This document shows, piece by piece, positions 47,301 through 59,799 of a DNA stretch of 64,000 bases. Each line of letters opens with the position of its first letter. Positions within the stretch are counted from its first letter, which is position 1. Below the pieces are notes generated by a model. It did no database searches. It was not told where the DNA came from and saw only the letters and a list, made by a program, of their open reading frames with translations. Source of the stretch: Nipponacmea schrenckii (Eukaryota; Mollusca; Gastropoda; Lottiidae); assembly GCA_030562195.1 (NCBI GenBank), contig JAUJPP010000003.1:48800602-48864601 (forward strand). Reading direction: 5' to 3'. The translations under genes were made by a program, and so were the position numbers.

Positions 47301-48439
47301 TATGCCACATAAGACAGCTACGGCGTTCCATACTATACTATAGTAAATATTATAGTTTATTGGCTGAAACCATCGTTTCTAGGTTGACTCCCTGGTTTCT
47401 CAGTTGACCCTTTAGTTTCTCAGTTGACTCTTTAGTTTCCATAGTTTCAAGAATTTTCCGTTTTGAATCATTTGAAATTTAATTTTTACTCGAAGTTATT
47501 TCATGTAATTTTCGTATAAAAGTTCTTTATTTAGCTCTTAAACAATGGTTTCTATAAAATAGAAATAAGTAAATCCGGGCTTGTTACATTTAAAATTGAC
47601 TGGGTTGGTGAATTCTTACAATTTAGTGATGGAAAATAAATTAAAATTTATAACATTTGGTGTGTTGTTTTTAAAAAATACTGGTTTGGTAAAGATGTCT
47701 CATTTCTGTGTAAAACATTGAAAGGTGTTCTTTTTTATGTTGTAAGCCGAATTATTACTTTGATTCAAATTTATGAAAACTTCACATCAAAATCTAGCCA
47801 AGTGTGCCCCTGAACATATTTAAAAGTTGTAACTTAAAAAATCCAATAGTTAATTTAATTATTTAAAAGTTTACGTACACATCTTAGATATATATGGTTT
47901 TTGTTAGGCGTAAGAAATCTGCTGAACAGATTTAAGAGAAATAAACGTGTAATTAAAACTAAGTACTTTCCATTTATCATTAACCCTTTTAAAACAAAAT
48001 AATTTTGATCAAGTAGATACAATGAAGTAGGATGTTCAAGAAATGTATTAGTTTTTTTCACATATTACCCCTTTTATTTAAGCTTGTACTTACGGCATAT
48101 TTTTCGCATTTTGTCGTCCCTGTGATAGAATGGAATGAAAATGGGGATAGTTTATATTTTACGATAGTAGAAATTGAGATACAACAGAGTTTTTCCTTTG
48201 ATTTCCAACATATAAGAAAGGTTTTTATTTTGTCTTGAAGAACTTCAATTTATTTCAGGTTTAAAAAGAGATTTTATGTTATTGAGCTGACTGTATCTTA
48301 GAATCACACCTTTAGAACTGAATAGGTTGATATGTAGTTGACGTTTATCTTTAGAAGAAAGTATTGCACAATCCTAATTTAATCACAATAAAAAAAAAAC
48401 CTTATTAATTAGCTGATAAACAAAGTTTTGAAAATAAAT

Positions 48440-50340
48440 GTAACCAAAAATATACCTTTGATCATTGATCACGAGGGGAAGAAAGTAGATTCTGGGTGAG
48501 ATTAAACCAGGCAGCTGTGTGGACTAGTTCTTAGTCTACGATAAGGATCATAAAATAACAATACAGAAGCCCAAAGAGGCAAAGGAGCTAAGTCAACAAG
48601 CTCCGGGTCTTGGTATCTAGAGATGGTCAATAAGACCTCCTGGCCTTGATCTTTGAAGTTAGCAACATCGTCTATTGCTATAAGTAAGCAATTGGTTCTA
48701 CTACCAAGGACTTGGTCCTAAAAGCTGTACATCACCCTAAAGGTTCTGCCTTTAACGCAGTCCTGAAAGCTGAGCTACTTCAATTCCTAGTTGACCCCAT
48801 CTAATCCCTCTGTATTCGTGTTCAAAATGAAATTATAATCACCAAGTTGTTATTAGAAGTCCTTTTCTTAATTTCCAGAATGAAATAGACAGGACTGGCA
48901 ACTTGGTTTATATCTTGAATGTCTTCCCTTCATTTGGTTACAAATTATCTTTTAAAAATCTATCATTTAGTTTGGCGGTTTGAACAACAAATGCTGTTAC
49001 TGTATTAAAAAAGGTTTTATGCAATGCTTCATGAAATTATACAAATCACTACACTTGATCATCTGGTACTTTAAAGGATGATTCTCAGAGAAATCTAGTC
49101 TGACACAGAAAATCCTTCTTTAAAGGGGCACAATCTTGATTTTTAGTGGTCGTTTTGGGCCTTTGTTACATTTAAACAGTCCTCAGAAATACTCAAGCTC
49201 TAAGAAAATCGCAAAATACCTTGAAATATACCTCAAAAATTTCACTTTTTATTTTTTTTTCCATGCAGTACGCGGCTGGTCTTCAGTCAGTCTGAAAATT
49301 GTGTGTCCTGTTGACAAAATCTACAATTGTTATTACATGTACTTTCTTTTTGTTTTATCAGTGTGGGCCTGCGCAGTAGTCTATTTATAACTCTTTGATT
49401 TTCCAATATGGCGGGACGTTCATAATATCTTAAGACATTATGATTTTCAAACACGGATAAATATGTATACCCATGAAGGCTCAAATTTCAAAGGTAAGCT
49501 CTGTAGACTATGTCTGATTAGCTAAACAAAAGATTTCATGTGTTTGAGGCTGTCGGATGATTGTCCGAAACAAATCAAGCCTGTGCCCCTTTAAGAATTT
49601 AAATTGCTTCCGTTTTACAAGACAAAGTAAAAATATATTAAAAAATTAAATATTTATCTTTATCCTTGTTGTATAAAGGAACATCTGAGGACTGATTCTA
49701 GTTTGTCACAATTGCTAGCGTAAAAATATGGCCTTTCTCATTATTAACTTTTATTTCATTCAAACACAGGTAGAAGATAGAATAGTTAAAGTATGAATAG
49801 GGATCCAGGTTTTTTCTTTGCATGTATTATATTTTGCAACAAAAATTACATTATAAAGTTAAAATTTAGAACCCTTCCTCACCATTTATTGAGATTATTG
49901 ATAAGAAATAAATCTCACATCCAAACAAATCAAGGCAAATCAATTTATTTGTATATTTTTAGGTAATATGTTTTAGCTAAAAATACCAAAAAATCTAATG
50001 ACAGGTTTATTTTGGAAAAATTGAAATTAGCTTTTGATCATTGATCAAGAATTGTTTGAGATTAAATCAGGCAGGTGTGTCGACTGGATCTTAGTCTACG
50101 ATACAACTAACTCCGGGTCTTGATATCTAAAGATATCAGGACAGTCAATAATGACAAATTATTATCACCATGTTGTTTTTAGAGGTCCTTTTTTAAATTT
50201 TCAGAAAGAAATAGACAGGACTGGCAATTTGGTTTATATCTTTTTAAATATATATCATTTAAGTTGGCGATTAGAATAATAAATGTTGTTACGGTATTAA
50301 CAAGGGGCTTCATGGTCAATGAAATTTACGTAGTTTTTTA
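48440..50340 (+). repeat. Direct duplication of a non-coding block
   Basis: 48440-48960 and 50020-50280 share TTGATCATTGATCA, TTAGTCTACGATA, CTCCGGGTCTTG and AATAGACAGGACTGGCAA in the same order. The second copy is shorter through deletions. No supported coding sequence is present between 47.4 and 51.6 kb. Confidence 0.65.
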
Positions 50341-51009
50341 AAATAGTTTTGGCGTATAACAATTAATGGTAGGCTTTTTTTAAGTTAAAAGATTCAGATA
50401 AGTCCAGGTACGCATTTCTGTAGATTTTGGTACATGGTATTCATAGATTGAAGCAAACAATTGTTCGACCCACGATTACTAGAGCCACTTGTGGCACAGA
50501 GTGGGACTTTGCTAATGTCGCAAATTGCAACAAGCAGGCCGAAACATCTGATTTTCTGAAAATGAACTGGCCAAAGCAATGAAGTATCCGTGTGTAAGGT
50601 ACTTTTTTGAAAAACGTTATTTTCTACGGACGTAATTCGCAGACCCATATAAATAGTCACCAAAGGCCAAGGTCACGAAAATAAGCCCCTAAACTTCGAA
50701 AAAATTCAACCAAATGTTGCATAAATGCAAAAGCGAAATTCACAAATCCCAATAAATTTTTGTTTGTGAAATAAACAGTCTCTATTAAGTGTATCAAAAC
50801 ACTTCTTTACATCCACAAAATATGCAAAAGTTTGTTGCTTAGAATCCGTGCCACACAGGACTTCGAAAACAATTTATGCAGATGATTGTATAAGATAGTC
50901 AGTGTTGTTTTTAGAAACCTTCGTTCTCCCACCTATACGGGGTTTTAGCATGCCCATTTTGGACTCATTTTTGATGTCTGAAATTGCATTTTCATTCCGA
51001 AATGCTGAA

Positions 51010-51380
51010 ATAATGAGCAATTTTATTGGTGGAAAGTTATTTCTGAAAATAGTGGCTTCGTGTGCAGTGACAGTCAAGATGATGTCGATAAAATGTAGTA
51101 GTTTACTATCATTTTGATTCTGTATTGAAGGTTACCAATCTATGTCAAATTAAAATATTGCCATAAATTACCTCCCTTGAACTATTTAAATTGCTATCTA
51201 CCACAAAAACACGAATTTCGTCCGTGCTATTTTTAGAAATCATCTTTCTCCCTGTCACCTCTTTCTTTCAGAATTTCTGAGATAATGAGAAATTTAATTG
51301 GCGGAAGGTTATTTAAAAAAAATAGTGGTTTTCTGTGCAGTGACCGTCATAAAATGTAGTGGTTTATTTTCATTTTGACT
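51010..51380 (+). repeat. Two-copy direct repeat
   Basis: 51010-51120 and 51270-51380 share a TTGG(T/C)GGAA(A/G)GTTATTT-like word, GTGCAGTGAC and AAATGTAGTNGTTTA. It is non-coding. A short minus-strand open frame in each copy comes from the same repeat. Confidence 0.55.
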
Positions 51381-51627
51381 ATTTCCAATTTTTATTGTTA
51401 TGCTATATTGAATTTTTGTAAAGAATCCAAGCATTGGCCAGGCTTTCATGTGACATATTCTCAACGAGATTTCTGGAAAAAAGTTGAATTTCATGATTTA
51501 ACATAGAAGCAGATGGCAAATGAATTACTGGATCGACTCCATTAGTCTCACACAAACAAAACAATTAGATTTATGCTAATGATTGTATCATGTATAATAT
51601 TTTTCGAAATCCTCTACTGACTTATTT

Positions 51628-53215
51628 TTATACGCCCACATGAAAATGTGGACGTATATTGGTATCACCCCTGTCCGTCCGTCGGTCCGTCGGTCCGTCC
51701 GTCCGCTCTCCTGTCAATGTAGTTATGAGCTACAAAACGAGTATGAATAGTACTTCAGAGATATTATGGTCACTTGTGGGGTGCATCCTACAAGTGATGA
51801 GCCTAAATGGTCTCTGACGGGTATTTACGAGTTGACTCAGTCGATATCACAAATACACCCCACAAAAATTTCGGACAAAATATTTGCTGTCCGTTATTGA
51901 CGGACGCAGCTACGGACAGAAGAGGGCCGTGAATGTCATCACTTAATTGGAGTTATCTTACCTTTCCGCCCTAGCGATCGTGACTATGGATAAGGCGGGA
52001 AAAAAAATTTCTACGCATGCCCGGATGATATTCGCATGCGCAGTGATGTGAATTGTCCGTAGTGAACAGTACACATTAGAGTTCTGTAAGGTAAGTCGAC
52101 CAAAAATTCAGCGAGCTTATTTCGCACAAATTTTATGGGGAACAAAATGGAGGATTAATTATAAGTTTTTCAAGTGTGGATTTCTGTCTGCTTTGCCTAT
52201 GGTGCTTTGTGCCATTCTTTTGAGTATTGTCTATCAATTCAAAATATAGGACAGGATTTTCAGACAAATCCATCATCTTAGCAGGCCTAGGCCTAGGTCT
52301 TTAGGGCACTATTTTACTTACGCACCCCCCAACTTCCCGTAAAGCTATCTATTTGAAACTTGGCAGAGGGTTACTTATATGTGTCCTGAATGTTCACAGC
52401 AAATTTCAGACGATTCGGACCATTCCTTATATTTTTAATTATTTTTCAAAGTGTTGAAATGACTGAAATTTCTTCCGATAAATTGGATAATGGCGAAATA
52501 GCAGGGGGACTTAACTCTTTTGTTTAGTCGTACTTGCTTTGAAATATCATTCAATTTCGGGTCATTTCGACCAAAAATTGTCAATTTTTCACTGCGATGT
52601 AACGAGTATAGCTGCAATCATTTTCGTTTGAGTTTACAAAATTGCCATGACTTTTTGCCGTTTGACGCGTACACATTGATCTGAAAATTTACAATGCGAT
52701 GACAGCAATGTATTGATTACTCACAACAATTTTCAGACCGATCCAATTTTAAAACAATCGCGTAATACAGGGCGCTTTGCCCCTTTTGCTGCATCGCATC
52801 CAAAATTATTTTCAATCGCGATATCGACGCGAAATGTGGCAATATGTCTTAGTAATGATTGCTGATTACTCACAGCAATTTTCAGACCGATCAGACACCT
52901 CTAACTATGTTAAATCAATCGATGAAGTAATCCCGCTGTGCCCCTTTTGCTGAATCGCATCCAAAATTATTTCCAATCGCGATATCGACACGAAACGTGG
53001 CAGTATGACTTAGTAATGATTGCTGATTACTCACAGCAATTTTCAGACCGACCAGACACCTCTAACTATGTTAAATCAATCGATAAAGTCATACCGCTAT
53101 GCCATTTTGCTGCATCGCATCCAAAATAATTTCCAATCGCGATATCGACACGAAACGTGGCAAGTTGGCTTAGTAATGATTGCTGATTAGTCACAACAAT
53201 TTTCATGTTAAATGC
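51628..53215. mobile_element. Compound-repeat element (hairpin, TCCG run, about 158-bp core)
   Basis: The left end has ATACGCCCACAT, a stem-forming ATGTGGACGTAT and a TCCG/TCGG tetranucleotide run (51672-51705). Further in, three to four tandem units of about 158 bp (52.70-53.21 kb) each contain ATTTTCAGACCGA, GCATCGCATCCAAAAT and AATCGCGATATCGAC. The order of parts repeats that of the element at 11893-12893, but the core sequence is unrelated. The right boundary is uncertain. No ORF. Confidence 0.55.
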
Positions 53216-53524
53216 ATGATGTATTTAAGGTATTAGTACAAATGACACTTACATTAAAGGTAAAATTATTTTTGCATTATGGTATTAGTGATTTCTTCGC
53301 TGAATTTTGTTCTGACCATAATTGACCTCCATAGACCATGTGCTTACTTGACATTAACCTTTTGCGACAGAAAATTCGTGAATACTCTCAAATCGAATAA
53401 TATGCTAAATGTGAGCTCTTAAAAGTGCTCTTACAAATATCACAAATAACATCTAACAAAATAGTACCTTAACTTGACATAATTATATGGATAACTACTA
53501 TATTAATTACTTTAATAAATAACT

Positions 53525-53965
53525 TGCGACGTTTCGACGGAGGTACTTCCGTCTTTATCAAGCGATGATACAAATAAACCAGAGTAATGGGAACATATAG
53601 GTGGAAGGGGATTAACAACATAAGCATAACAAGGTTAATCGTGGTGGGTACTATTTACCTGTGAATTGGGGAATGGTTGCATATGATTGGTATGAAAGAT
53701 GATTACATTGGTCATTAATCACAAAAAAGGATCAAGGGAATAAAGGAAGACATTAATGCATTAAAGAGAAGGGAAATGAGAAAAAACCATAAATAACATA
53801 AAAACATTAAAAAAAATAAAAGAGAAGGTACAACACCTCAAAGGAAAGTAAAAAGAGTAAAATGGAACAATGAATTATAATGTAGAGACCTGTGTCTCTG
53901 TTAAGCTGGGGTTGATATCTTCTTATTTGGGTGGCTTCATTCATCGGTCTCATTTTCTTTATTAC
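53525..53965 (-). pseudogene. Penelope-like element 3' end with hammerhead-like motif
   Basis: On the minus strand, 53870-53965 encodes IRRYQPQLNRDTGLY, the characteristic C-terminal end of Penelope-like GIY-YIG proteins. At 53523-53563 the minus strand reads TTGATAAAGACGG...CCGTC-GAAACGTCGC. That is a stem flanked by CUGAUGA-like and GAAA elements, as in the hammerhead ribozymes found in the terminal repeats of these elements. The core is imperfect, so cleavage is doubtful. Confidence 0.6.
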
Positions 53966-56690
53966 AATTTATTTACCGAGCGTTAAGATAAATACCTTTT
54001 AGCTCTATATAAATATACAATACACATTATATAATAAAACAGTAAGAAAATAAAAATAAAAAAATAAATAAATAAAAATAAAGAACAAAAGCACAAATAC
54101 AAAAACACAAATACAGAAACATACATATAAAAATATATTTATTATGGAAGAAGAGTGTCTACATATTCGGTTCTTCGTTTAAATGCACAAAATAGGAACT
54201 TAGATATAGTTTAAAATCAAGCTGGAGTTCGATGACATAATTGAGACAAATTTATATAAGGAGGGATATTTGCAATAATATTGTGGTAAAAACCGTGTTC
54301 TGGGGTCGTTATAAAATGGACATACTAGTAGGAAATGAAGCTCGTCTTCTATTGCATTAAAGTTGCAGACAATACATAATCGGGTGTTTCTCTTAGATTT
54401 AACAAATCTACCACGTTCAATATTTAAACGATGTGAACTACACCTAAAACGTGATAATGCGACTATATTTTTCTATATCAATACAGTTTAAGTATGGTTG
54501 CATTTTAAAATCAACAGTGAATAAATTTTAATGAAATAGTTTGCTACATTCGTTTCTGGAGCTGTTCCAGACTTGCTCATGTTGATCCAATAGTCTTTGT
54601 TTCAAAATAGTGATTACATCTTTAGAGATAATATAATCTTGGTAAGTCCAGAGTACAGTTAAACCTAGAGTGTCTAATAAACATTTTAATTTATAACACC
54701 AGTTATCTCCCCGTCTATAGTTAGCTAATACTCTTATTGATTTATAAATAAAACTTAATCAATTATCATTAAGTAAAATGTTTATCCAGTATTTTAAAGT
54801 AAGTACGTGTCTTTTGACACTTAGGGGTATCCGCCCTAATTCACTAATAACAGGAGCTGTAGGCCTTGTGGGTTTCACTCCCAGTATTCGTTTGCAGAAT
54901 TTAAGTTCCACTGTTTCAATTTCTTTTGCAGCATGGAAACCCCAAACAGGTGCACCGTAAGAGAGAACAGAACCTACATACGAATCAAATAATTTACATT
55001 TCTGACTAATATTGACATAAACACCATCAAAGATATTATACAATTGAAATAATGATTTTGATTCTCTAGCTGCTATTGCTTTTTGAGCAGTATTAAATTT
55101 ACCATTCATACTAAGTTCAATACCTAAGTAATTAAATGGTTTAACAATTTCTAAGGCTTGATTGTCGTAGTAAAAATCATAACTTTAACTGAATGCCCTC
55201 TTTGATAAACCATAACGTTAGATTTCTTGATCTTTACTTCAAGTTTCCATTGGTCACAATAAGTTTTCAAATTATCTAATTGCCTTTGTAGGCCAGCTTG
55301 TAATCGTGACAATAAGGTGGTATCGTCTGCATACATCAAACATGGAATTATCAAATTGTTAATAATTACAGGATCTAACACATTTTCACTTAAAAAATCA
55401 TCAAAGTCATTCAAATACAGTAAGAATGTTTTACTCCAGATAATGGTTTTTGACCTTTGAAATCGGTATTTTATACATAATTCTATTTTACTATACATTG
55501 ATGAAATGAAATGAATTGTAAGTAATAATTTACGATCGATTTTATCAAAACATTTGGATTAATCGATAAAAGCACAGAATACCTCCTGCTAGGTATTTTG
55601 ACACAATAAATTGAAGAATAAAGATACAATCTACGGTACTTTTGTTTTTTTGAAATCCAAATTGCATATTAGAGAGAAATGAATGACTATCTGCCCAAAA
55701 AATAAGCCTGTCGTTAATTAACATAGAATATAGTTTGGCTAATACATTCATAATTGTGATTGCTCTGTAGTTATTGGCGTCGTTTTTGCTACCTTTCTTG
55801 GGTACTGGCACAATGTCGCAGACTGACCAATTGGATGGATATAACCCATTATCATAAATACAATTCTTCTTTTTCTTTGGATTTTGTTTTTTCCGCGTAT
55901 ATTTTAAATTATCCCACCATATCAATCGATCAGTTTCAGAAATAGGTTCGTTTGCTGCTTCAGAAATAAGTGAACGGATTTGTGTGCGATAAGTACAATT
56001 AGATAAATATGTACTATTGAATACCCACATACCGGGTCCGCGTTCTACTGTATTGGTATGCATAATATTCATATTAACTAAAGTATGATCGCTAAGAGAA
56101 GTGTGCGTAATGTAACAATATGAAATAAGAGTAAGTAAAGATTTCGTAATGAAAATGTAGCCTATGCGGGATTGTTTAAGGATATTTTTTACAATTTGGT
56201 TCCATGTGAACATCTTTCTATCAGGGTTTTTGTATTCCGAATGTCAATTAAATCGTTTTTATCGACAAAATCGAATAGTAATTTTCTATTATCGTTAGCA
56301 GTTTTCATAGTTGAAGACCGATCTTCAAAGGAATTAATTACATCGTTGTAACCACCGCACAGTACTACGTTTTCTTTGTCCTTAATTATATTTGTTATTT
56401 TGTTTAAAAAGCATTTCCTCGCTTTAGGGTTATTACGGGCATATATCGATAGCAAATGGAATTCTAATTGATCGATTTTGACCAATATCGTCCTTCATAC
56501 ACATCAAGGCAGGAAACGCTGACATTATTCTTAAATTTATTTGAGAGGAGCACTGCACAACCTTTATACCCGTCATGGCTACAATAATATATTATTTTAC
56601 CATCCCATATGTGTTCATATGGGAAATAAATTGTTCATTCCAATGTGTTTCTTGGAGACATATGAGGGCGAAATGTTCTGCATTAATTTA
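53966..56690 (-). pseudogene. Second LINE (minus), broken ORF2
   Basis: In order on the minus strand: endonuclease (ICLQETHWNEQF near 56650; VVLCGGYNDVINSFEDRSS; SDHTLVNMNI), a reverse transcriptase start (KNDANNYRAITIMNVLAKLY, FGFQKNKSTVDCIF), a palm fragment (LMYADDTTLLSRLQ at 55151-55498), a connection region (YGAPVWGFHAAKEIE) and a terminal Cys/His segment (IEDELHFLLVCPFYND near 54330). The block normally containing GVRQG is deleted near 55500. The 3' UTR reaches the Penelope tail at about 53966, so the LINE probably inserted into that element. Confidence 0.8.
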
Positions 56691-57199
56691 GAAATTAAGT
56701 TTTGAAATTTTTTGATGTGTTACAATTCGAAGCATGAATATAAAAATAAGAGTTGAAAGGGGATCCATGATTATACTAGGGGTTGGTGAAGATTGGTCGC
56801 CTTTAGTTTAAATATCTTCTTGAAAAAAGTCGTTTTCTTCAGGCAGCAAATCAGTACAAGAGTTTTGAGCACTAATATTGGTTGTCGTTTCTGCGTGTTT
56901 AACTAAAAGGTTGGTTACTTTATTTAGTCAGCCCTGATAAAGATATTTCTTCTCACCTGTGAACATCTTTATGGAGAAAATCTCACAAATAACACATTAT
57001 TAAATGTTCTTCTTTTAGGTTAATACAATTTAAAAATAGGATGGCCTAAGATAGGCTACGAAAAAGGTCGATTTTAATGGAGCTAAATGACTGCGTCAAC
57101 ACTCTCCAAAACCTCGACCGGAACCAAACTATCTGTGCATCGACCGGGAAATTAGTTGAAATTGAAGATTGTAGACATAGATAATTTTGAAAGTAATCT

Positions 57200-58310
57200 A
57201 ATCATTTTCCGTTCATAATTTTGTAAGTCAGTATCCCAGTGTTATATATTTAATTCGTTGTTCAAGAGTTAGCCAATTTAATTGTGAGAACAAGTCTGCC
57301 GATCTTGCATCAAAGTTCGCGTCAAGAATACTTCGCTTTTGAAGTTTAAATAGAGAGACAAGTTTACTTTGGAACGCATCCCCCCATACAATGCTACAAT
57401 AATCTAAATTAGATAAAATATATGCATTGTAGAATATAATACGCTGCTCTGGATGAAGGTTAATTTTTATTTTGTTTAAAAGATATATTTTCGAGGATAT
57501 TATGGAGGAAACTTTATTGATATGATTACCCCATTCCAAGTGATCATCTAAGTTGGTATTATTAATAGAGTCAAAACTTTGTCATGTTCTTTGTCAGTTT
57601 GTATGAGCAGGCTTTTTGATTTGTTAATGTTCATTACCATACCATTATCGTAACACCATTGGTTGATAATGTCTAAATCTTCCTGCAATAGTCTTTGAAT
57701 ACTGTCAAGACTTTTACCAAAAAGATGTATAGGTGTGTCATCGGCAAAAATTTCTGGAGTGGATATTTGAGTGAAGAGTGGCAGATCGTTAATGAATATA
57801 AGAAATAAAAGAGGGCCAAGTATAGAGCCTTGTGGGACTCCACAAAATTTGGATGGAATTTATATATTTTGAGTTTTTCTAGCAGCAATCGGTGATCGAT
57901 GAGGTCAAAAGCGTAACTAAAGTCAAGGTAAACAACCCCGGCTAGTTCCCCTTCATCTAAAGCTTCTAACCAAGAGTCGGCTATCCTAACTAATGCAGTT
58001 GTACATGAATGATGGTCTCTAAAGCCTGACTGGTTTGTGTTAAATAAATTATATTTATTAAGAACATTTCTGATGTGCAAAGATATATGGTTTGCAAATA
58101 TTTTTGATATAGTGGGCTGAATAGAAATGGGACGATGGTTCGAAATACAATTTTTTGACTGTTTTTTATTGGATGGGTATTATTTTCGCCTGTTTCAGTC
58201 CGTCAGGGAAAATATTTTTTGAAATACAGAGATTGATAATATATGTGAGTGGGCTGGCAATAAAATCTGCACAATTTCGATAATAATCCACAGAATTTCA
58301 CAAAAAGTAC
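57200..58310 (-). pseudogene. Third LINE fragment (minus), reverse transcriptase
   Basis: The minus strand shows ASPLTYIINLCISKNIFPDG (about 58230), TNQSGFRDHHSCTTALVRIA, VVYLDFSYAFDLIDHRLLLE, GVPQGSILGPLLF (near 57830), IFADDTPIHLF and, in 57228-57539, YILSNLDYCSIVWGDAFQSK with LQKRSILDANFDARSADLF. This resembles the Jockey/CR1 type and is a different lineage from the two LINEs above. The endonuclease part is absent and several shifts are present. From 56.7 to 57.2 kb there is only non-coding sequence. Confidence 0.8.
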
Positions 58311-58419
58311 ACTGGTGAGAGGAGAAAGTCTATATAATCCTGAGATTCTTTAAATAAAACTTTTAAATAAGACGTTAAGCATGTAGTTAGAAGAAGTTTC
58401 ACAGAGCACAGATTTAGTG

Positions 58420-59650
58420 ACTTGTACCGCCGGCCATCTTGTTTGGAGCTCGATATATGTTCCTGTGTTCTAACATTGAGTGGGCGCCTGGTTTCACCAA
58501 TATATTCAGCAGGAACAGGTTATTTTGTAGACGGAGCCTTTGGGTGCTTGAGGTGTAGTGGGCTGGAGTTTACCATTGGCGTGGAGGATGTCCTTAATGG
58601 TTGGCCCAGACGAAAATGTTGTTTCAATCCCAACGGTTTGTTTAAGGATTCTTCTGATCTGGTAGGATAGTTTTCCAACGAAAGGAAGAGAGATTCGGAT
58701 TGATGATATGGGTGCGGGTACTGCTGCGATGTCTTGGTAATTCAGTGTTTGGGTGATGATGTTTTTAGTAAATAATTCAGGGTGGCCATTGAAGTTGGTA
58801 AATACATCTTGTAGGTGTTTAAGCTCATTTTCAAGATTTTCGTGAGGATTACAAATATTGATGGCACGACGGGTGAGGGTAGATACAATGCCTTTCTTAA
58901 CTTCGTTGGGATGATTGGAGTTGAAGTGGAGGTATTGGTCGGTGTTGGTCGGTTTAAGGTGCACATTGGTGGATGGAATGGTTCTAACTCTTTTGATCTT
59001 GACGTCTAGGAAGGACAGCTGATCGTTGACCTCAGTTTCAATAGTAAATTTGATACGATTTTCTCTGCTGTTAAGATAATTAGGTAGCTGGTGGGGGTCA
59101 TCGGTTTCCTTTAACATGGCAAACACATCATCCACTTTGCGGAACCAACATATCGGTTAAATAGGCGAAGTGAGTAATTTCGAAATTGATCATATATACT
59201 TCAGTGATGAGTTGTGCGTAAAGTTCATCTCCCCAACTGAAGTAAGTAGAGTATAATCACCTCTGTACAAGCGTGATGATGCTGTTGGTGGTTAGTTTGG
59301 TATTGAGGGGGTCTGGTAAATTCTGGAGAACGGAGATGGCATCTTGACGTGCGATATTGGTAAATAGATCAACTACGTCATACGATTCTTGGCGTCCAGC
59401 ATGGTTAATGTCTTTAATGTTCTTGCAAAATTCTTTGGAATCTTTTATGAAGGACGGTGAGGACCTACCTAGTGGTGAGAGAAGCTTGACAAGGTATTGA
59501 GCAGTGTTGTAAAAATACCGAGTCACGAGAGCATACAAGAAGTCTGGCTTTAATGGGATTTTTGTGTGTCTTGATGGTGGCGCGGGCATAAGTTGGTCGT
59601 GGGTGAGGGGGTTTGAGGTGAAAACATTGGTTGCTGGTAGGATTATACAT
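58420..59650 (-). pseudogene. Penelope-like element, minus strand
   Basis: Minus-strand frames give RATIKTHKNPIKARLLV (59550-59620), ESYDVVDLFTNI, an RT remnant at STYFSWGDELYAQ, then WFRKVDDVFAMLKETDDPHQ (catalytic -DD-) and HLKPTNTDQYLHFNSNHPNE. Next is LPFVGKLSYQIRRILKQTVG, IKDILHANGKLQPTTPQAPK and a GIY-YIG-type EYIGETRRPLNVRTQEH (58420-58515). The RT block normally carrying G-S-P-L-S-P is missing. It may be the 5' portion of the same copy as the tail at 53525-53965, split by the two LINEs between them. Confidence 0.8.
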
Positions 59651-59799
59651 GTCTAATTCTCGGAAAGGATGCAGAAAAAAGACTTTCTCTTACAAAATCA
59701 GAAAGTAATATGGATGATAAGGAAAATTCGGGAGAATTTCTTGTTTCTGCCTCAAAATTCATTGCAAAATAAAACAAACCGAATATACATTTCAAAACA

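Larger units (their letters stand above)
43921..47352. mobile_element. 3.4-kb fold-back structure built of 21-bp arrays
   Basis: The two arms (43921-45163 and 46077-47352) are inverted relative to each other. Unique outer ends (AACGCCGTAGCTGTCTTATG and complement) and unique inner ends (AGGAGGAGACTACTCTTTAT and complement) enclose an array of about 50-55 tandem 21-bp units in each arm. The unit core is TATGGTGTCCTAACTTC, with GGGGTCC and ACATCG variants. A 0.9-kb AT-rich spacer (45164-46076) has no ORF. It resembles Foldback/Galileo-type elements, whose long inverted repeats consist of short tandem units. No transposase is present, and no target duplication was clear. Confidence 0.8.

Noticed and set aside
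50394..50663. 89-aa minus-strand frame
   Set aside because: No recognisable motif or conserved pattern. It lies in duplicated non-coding sequence.
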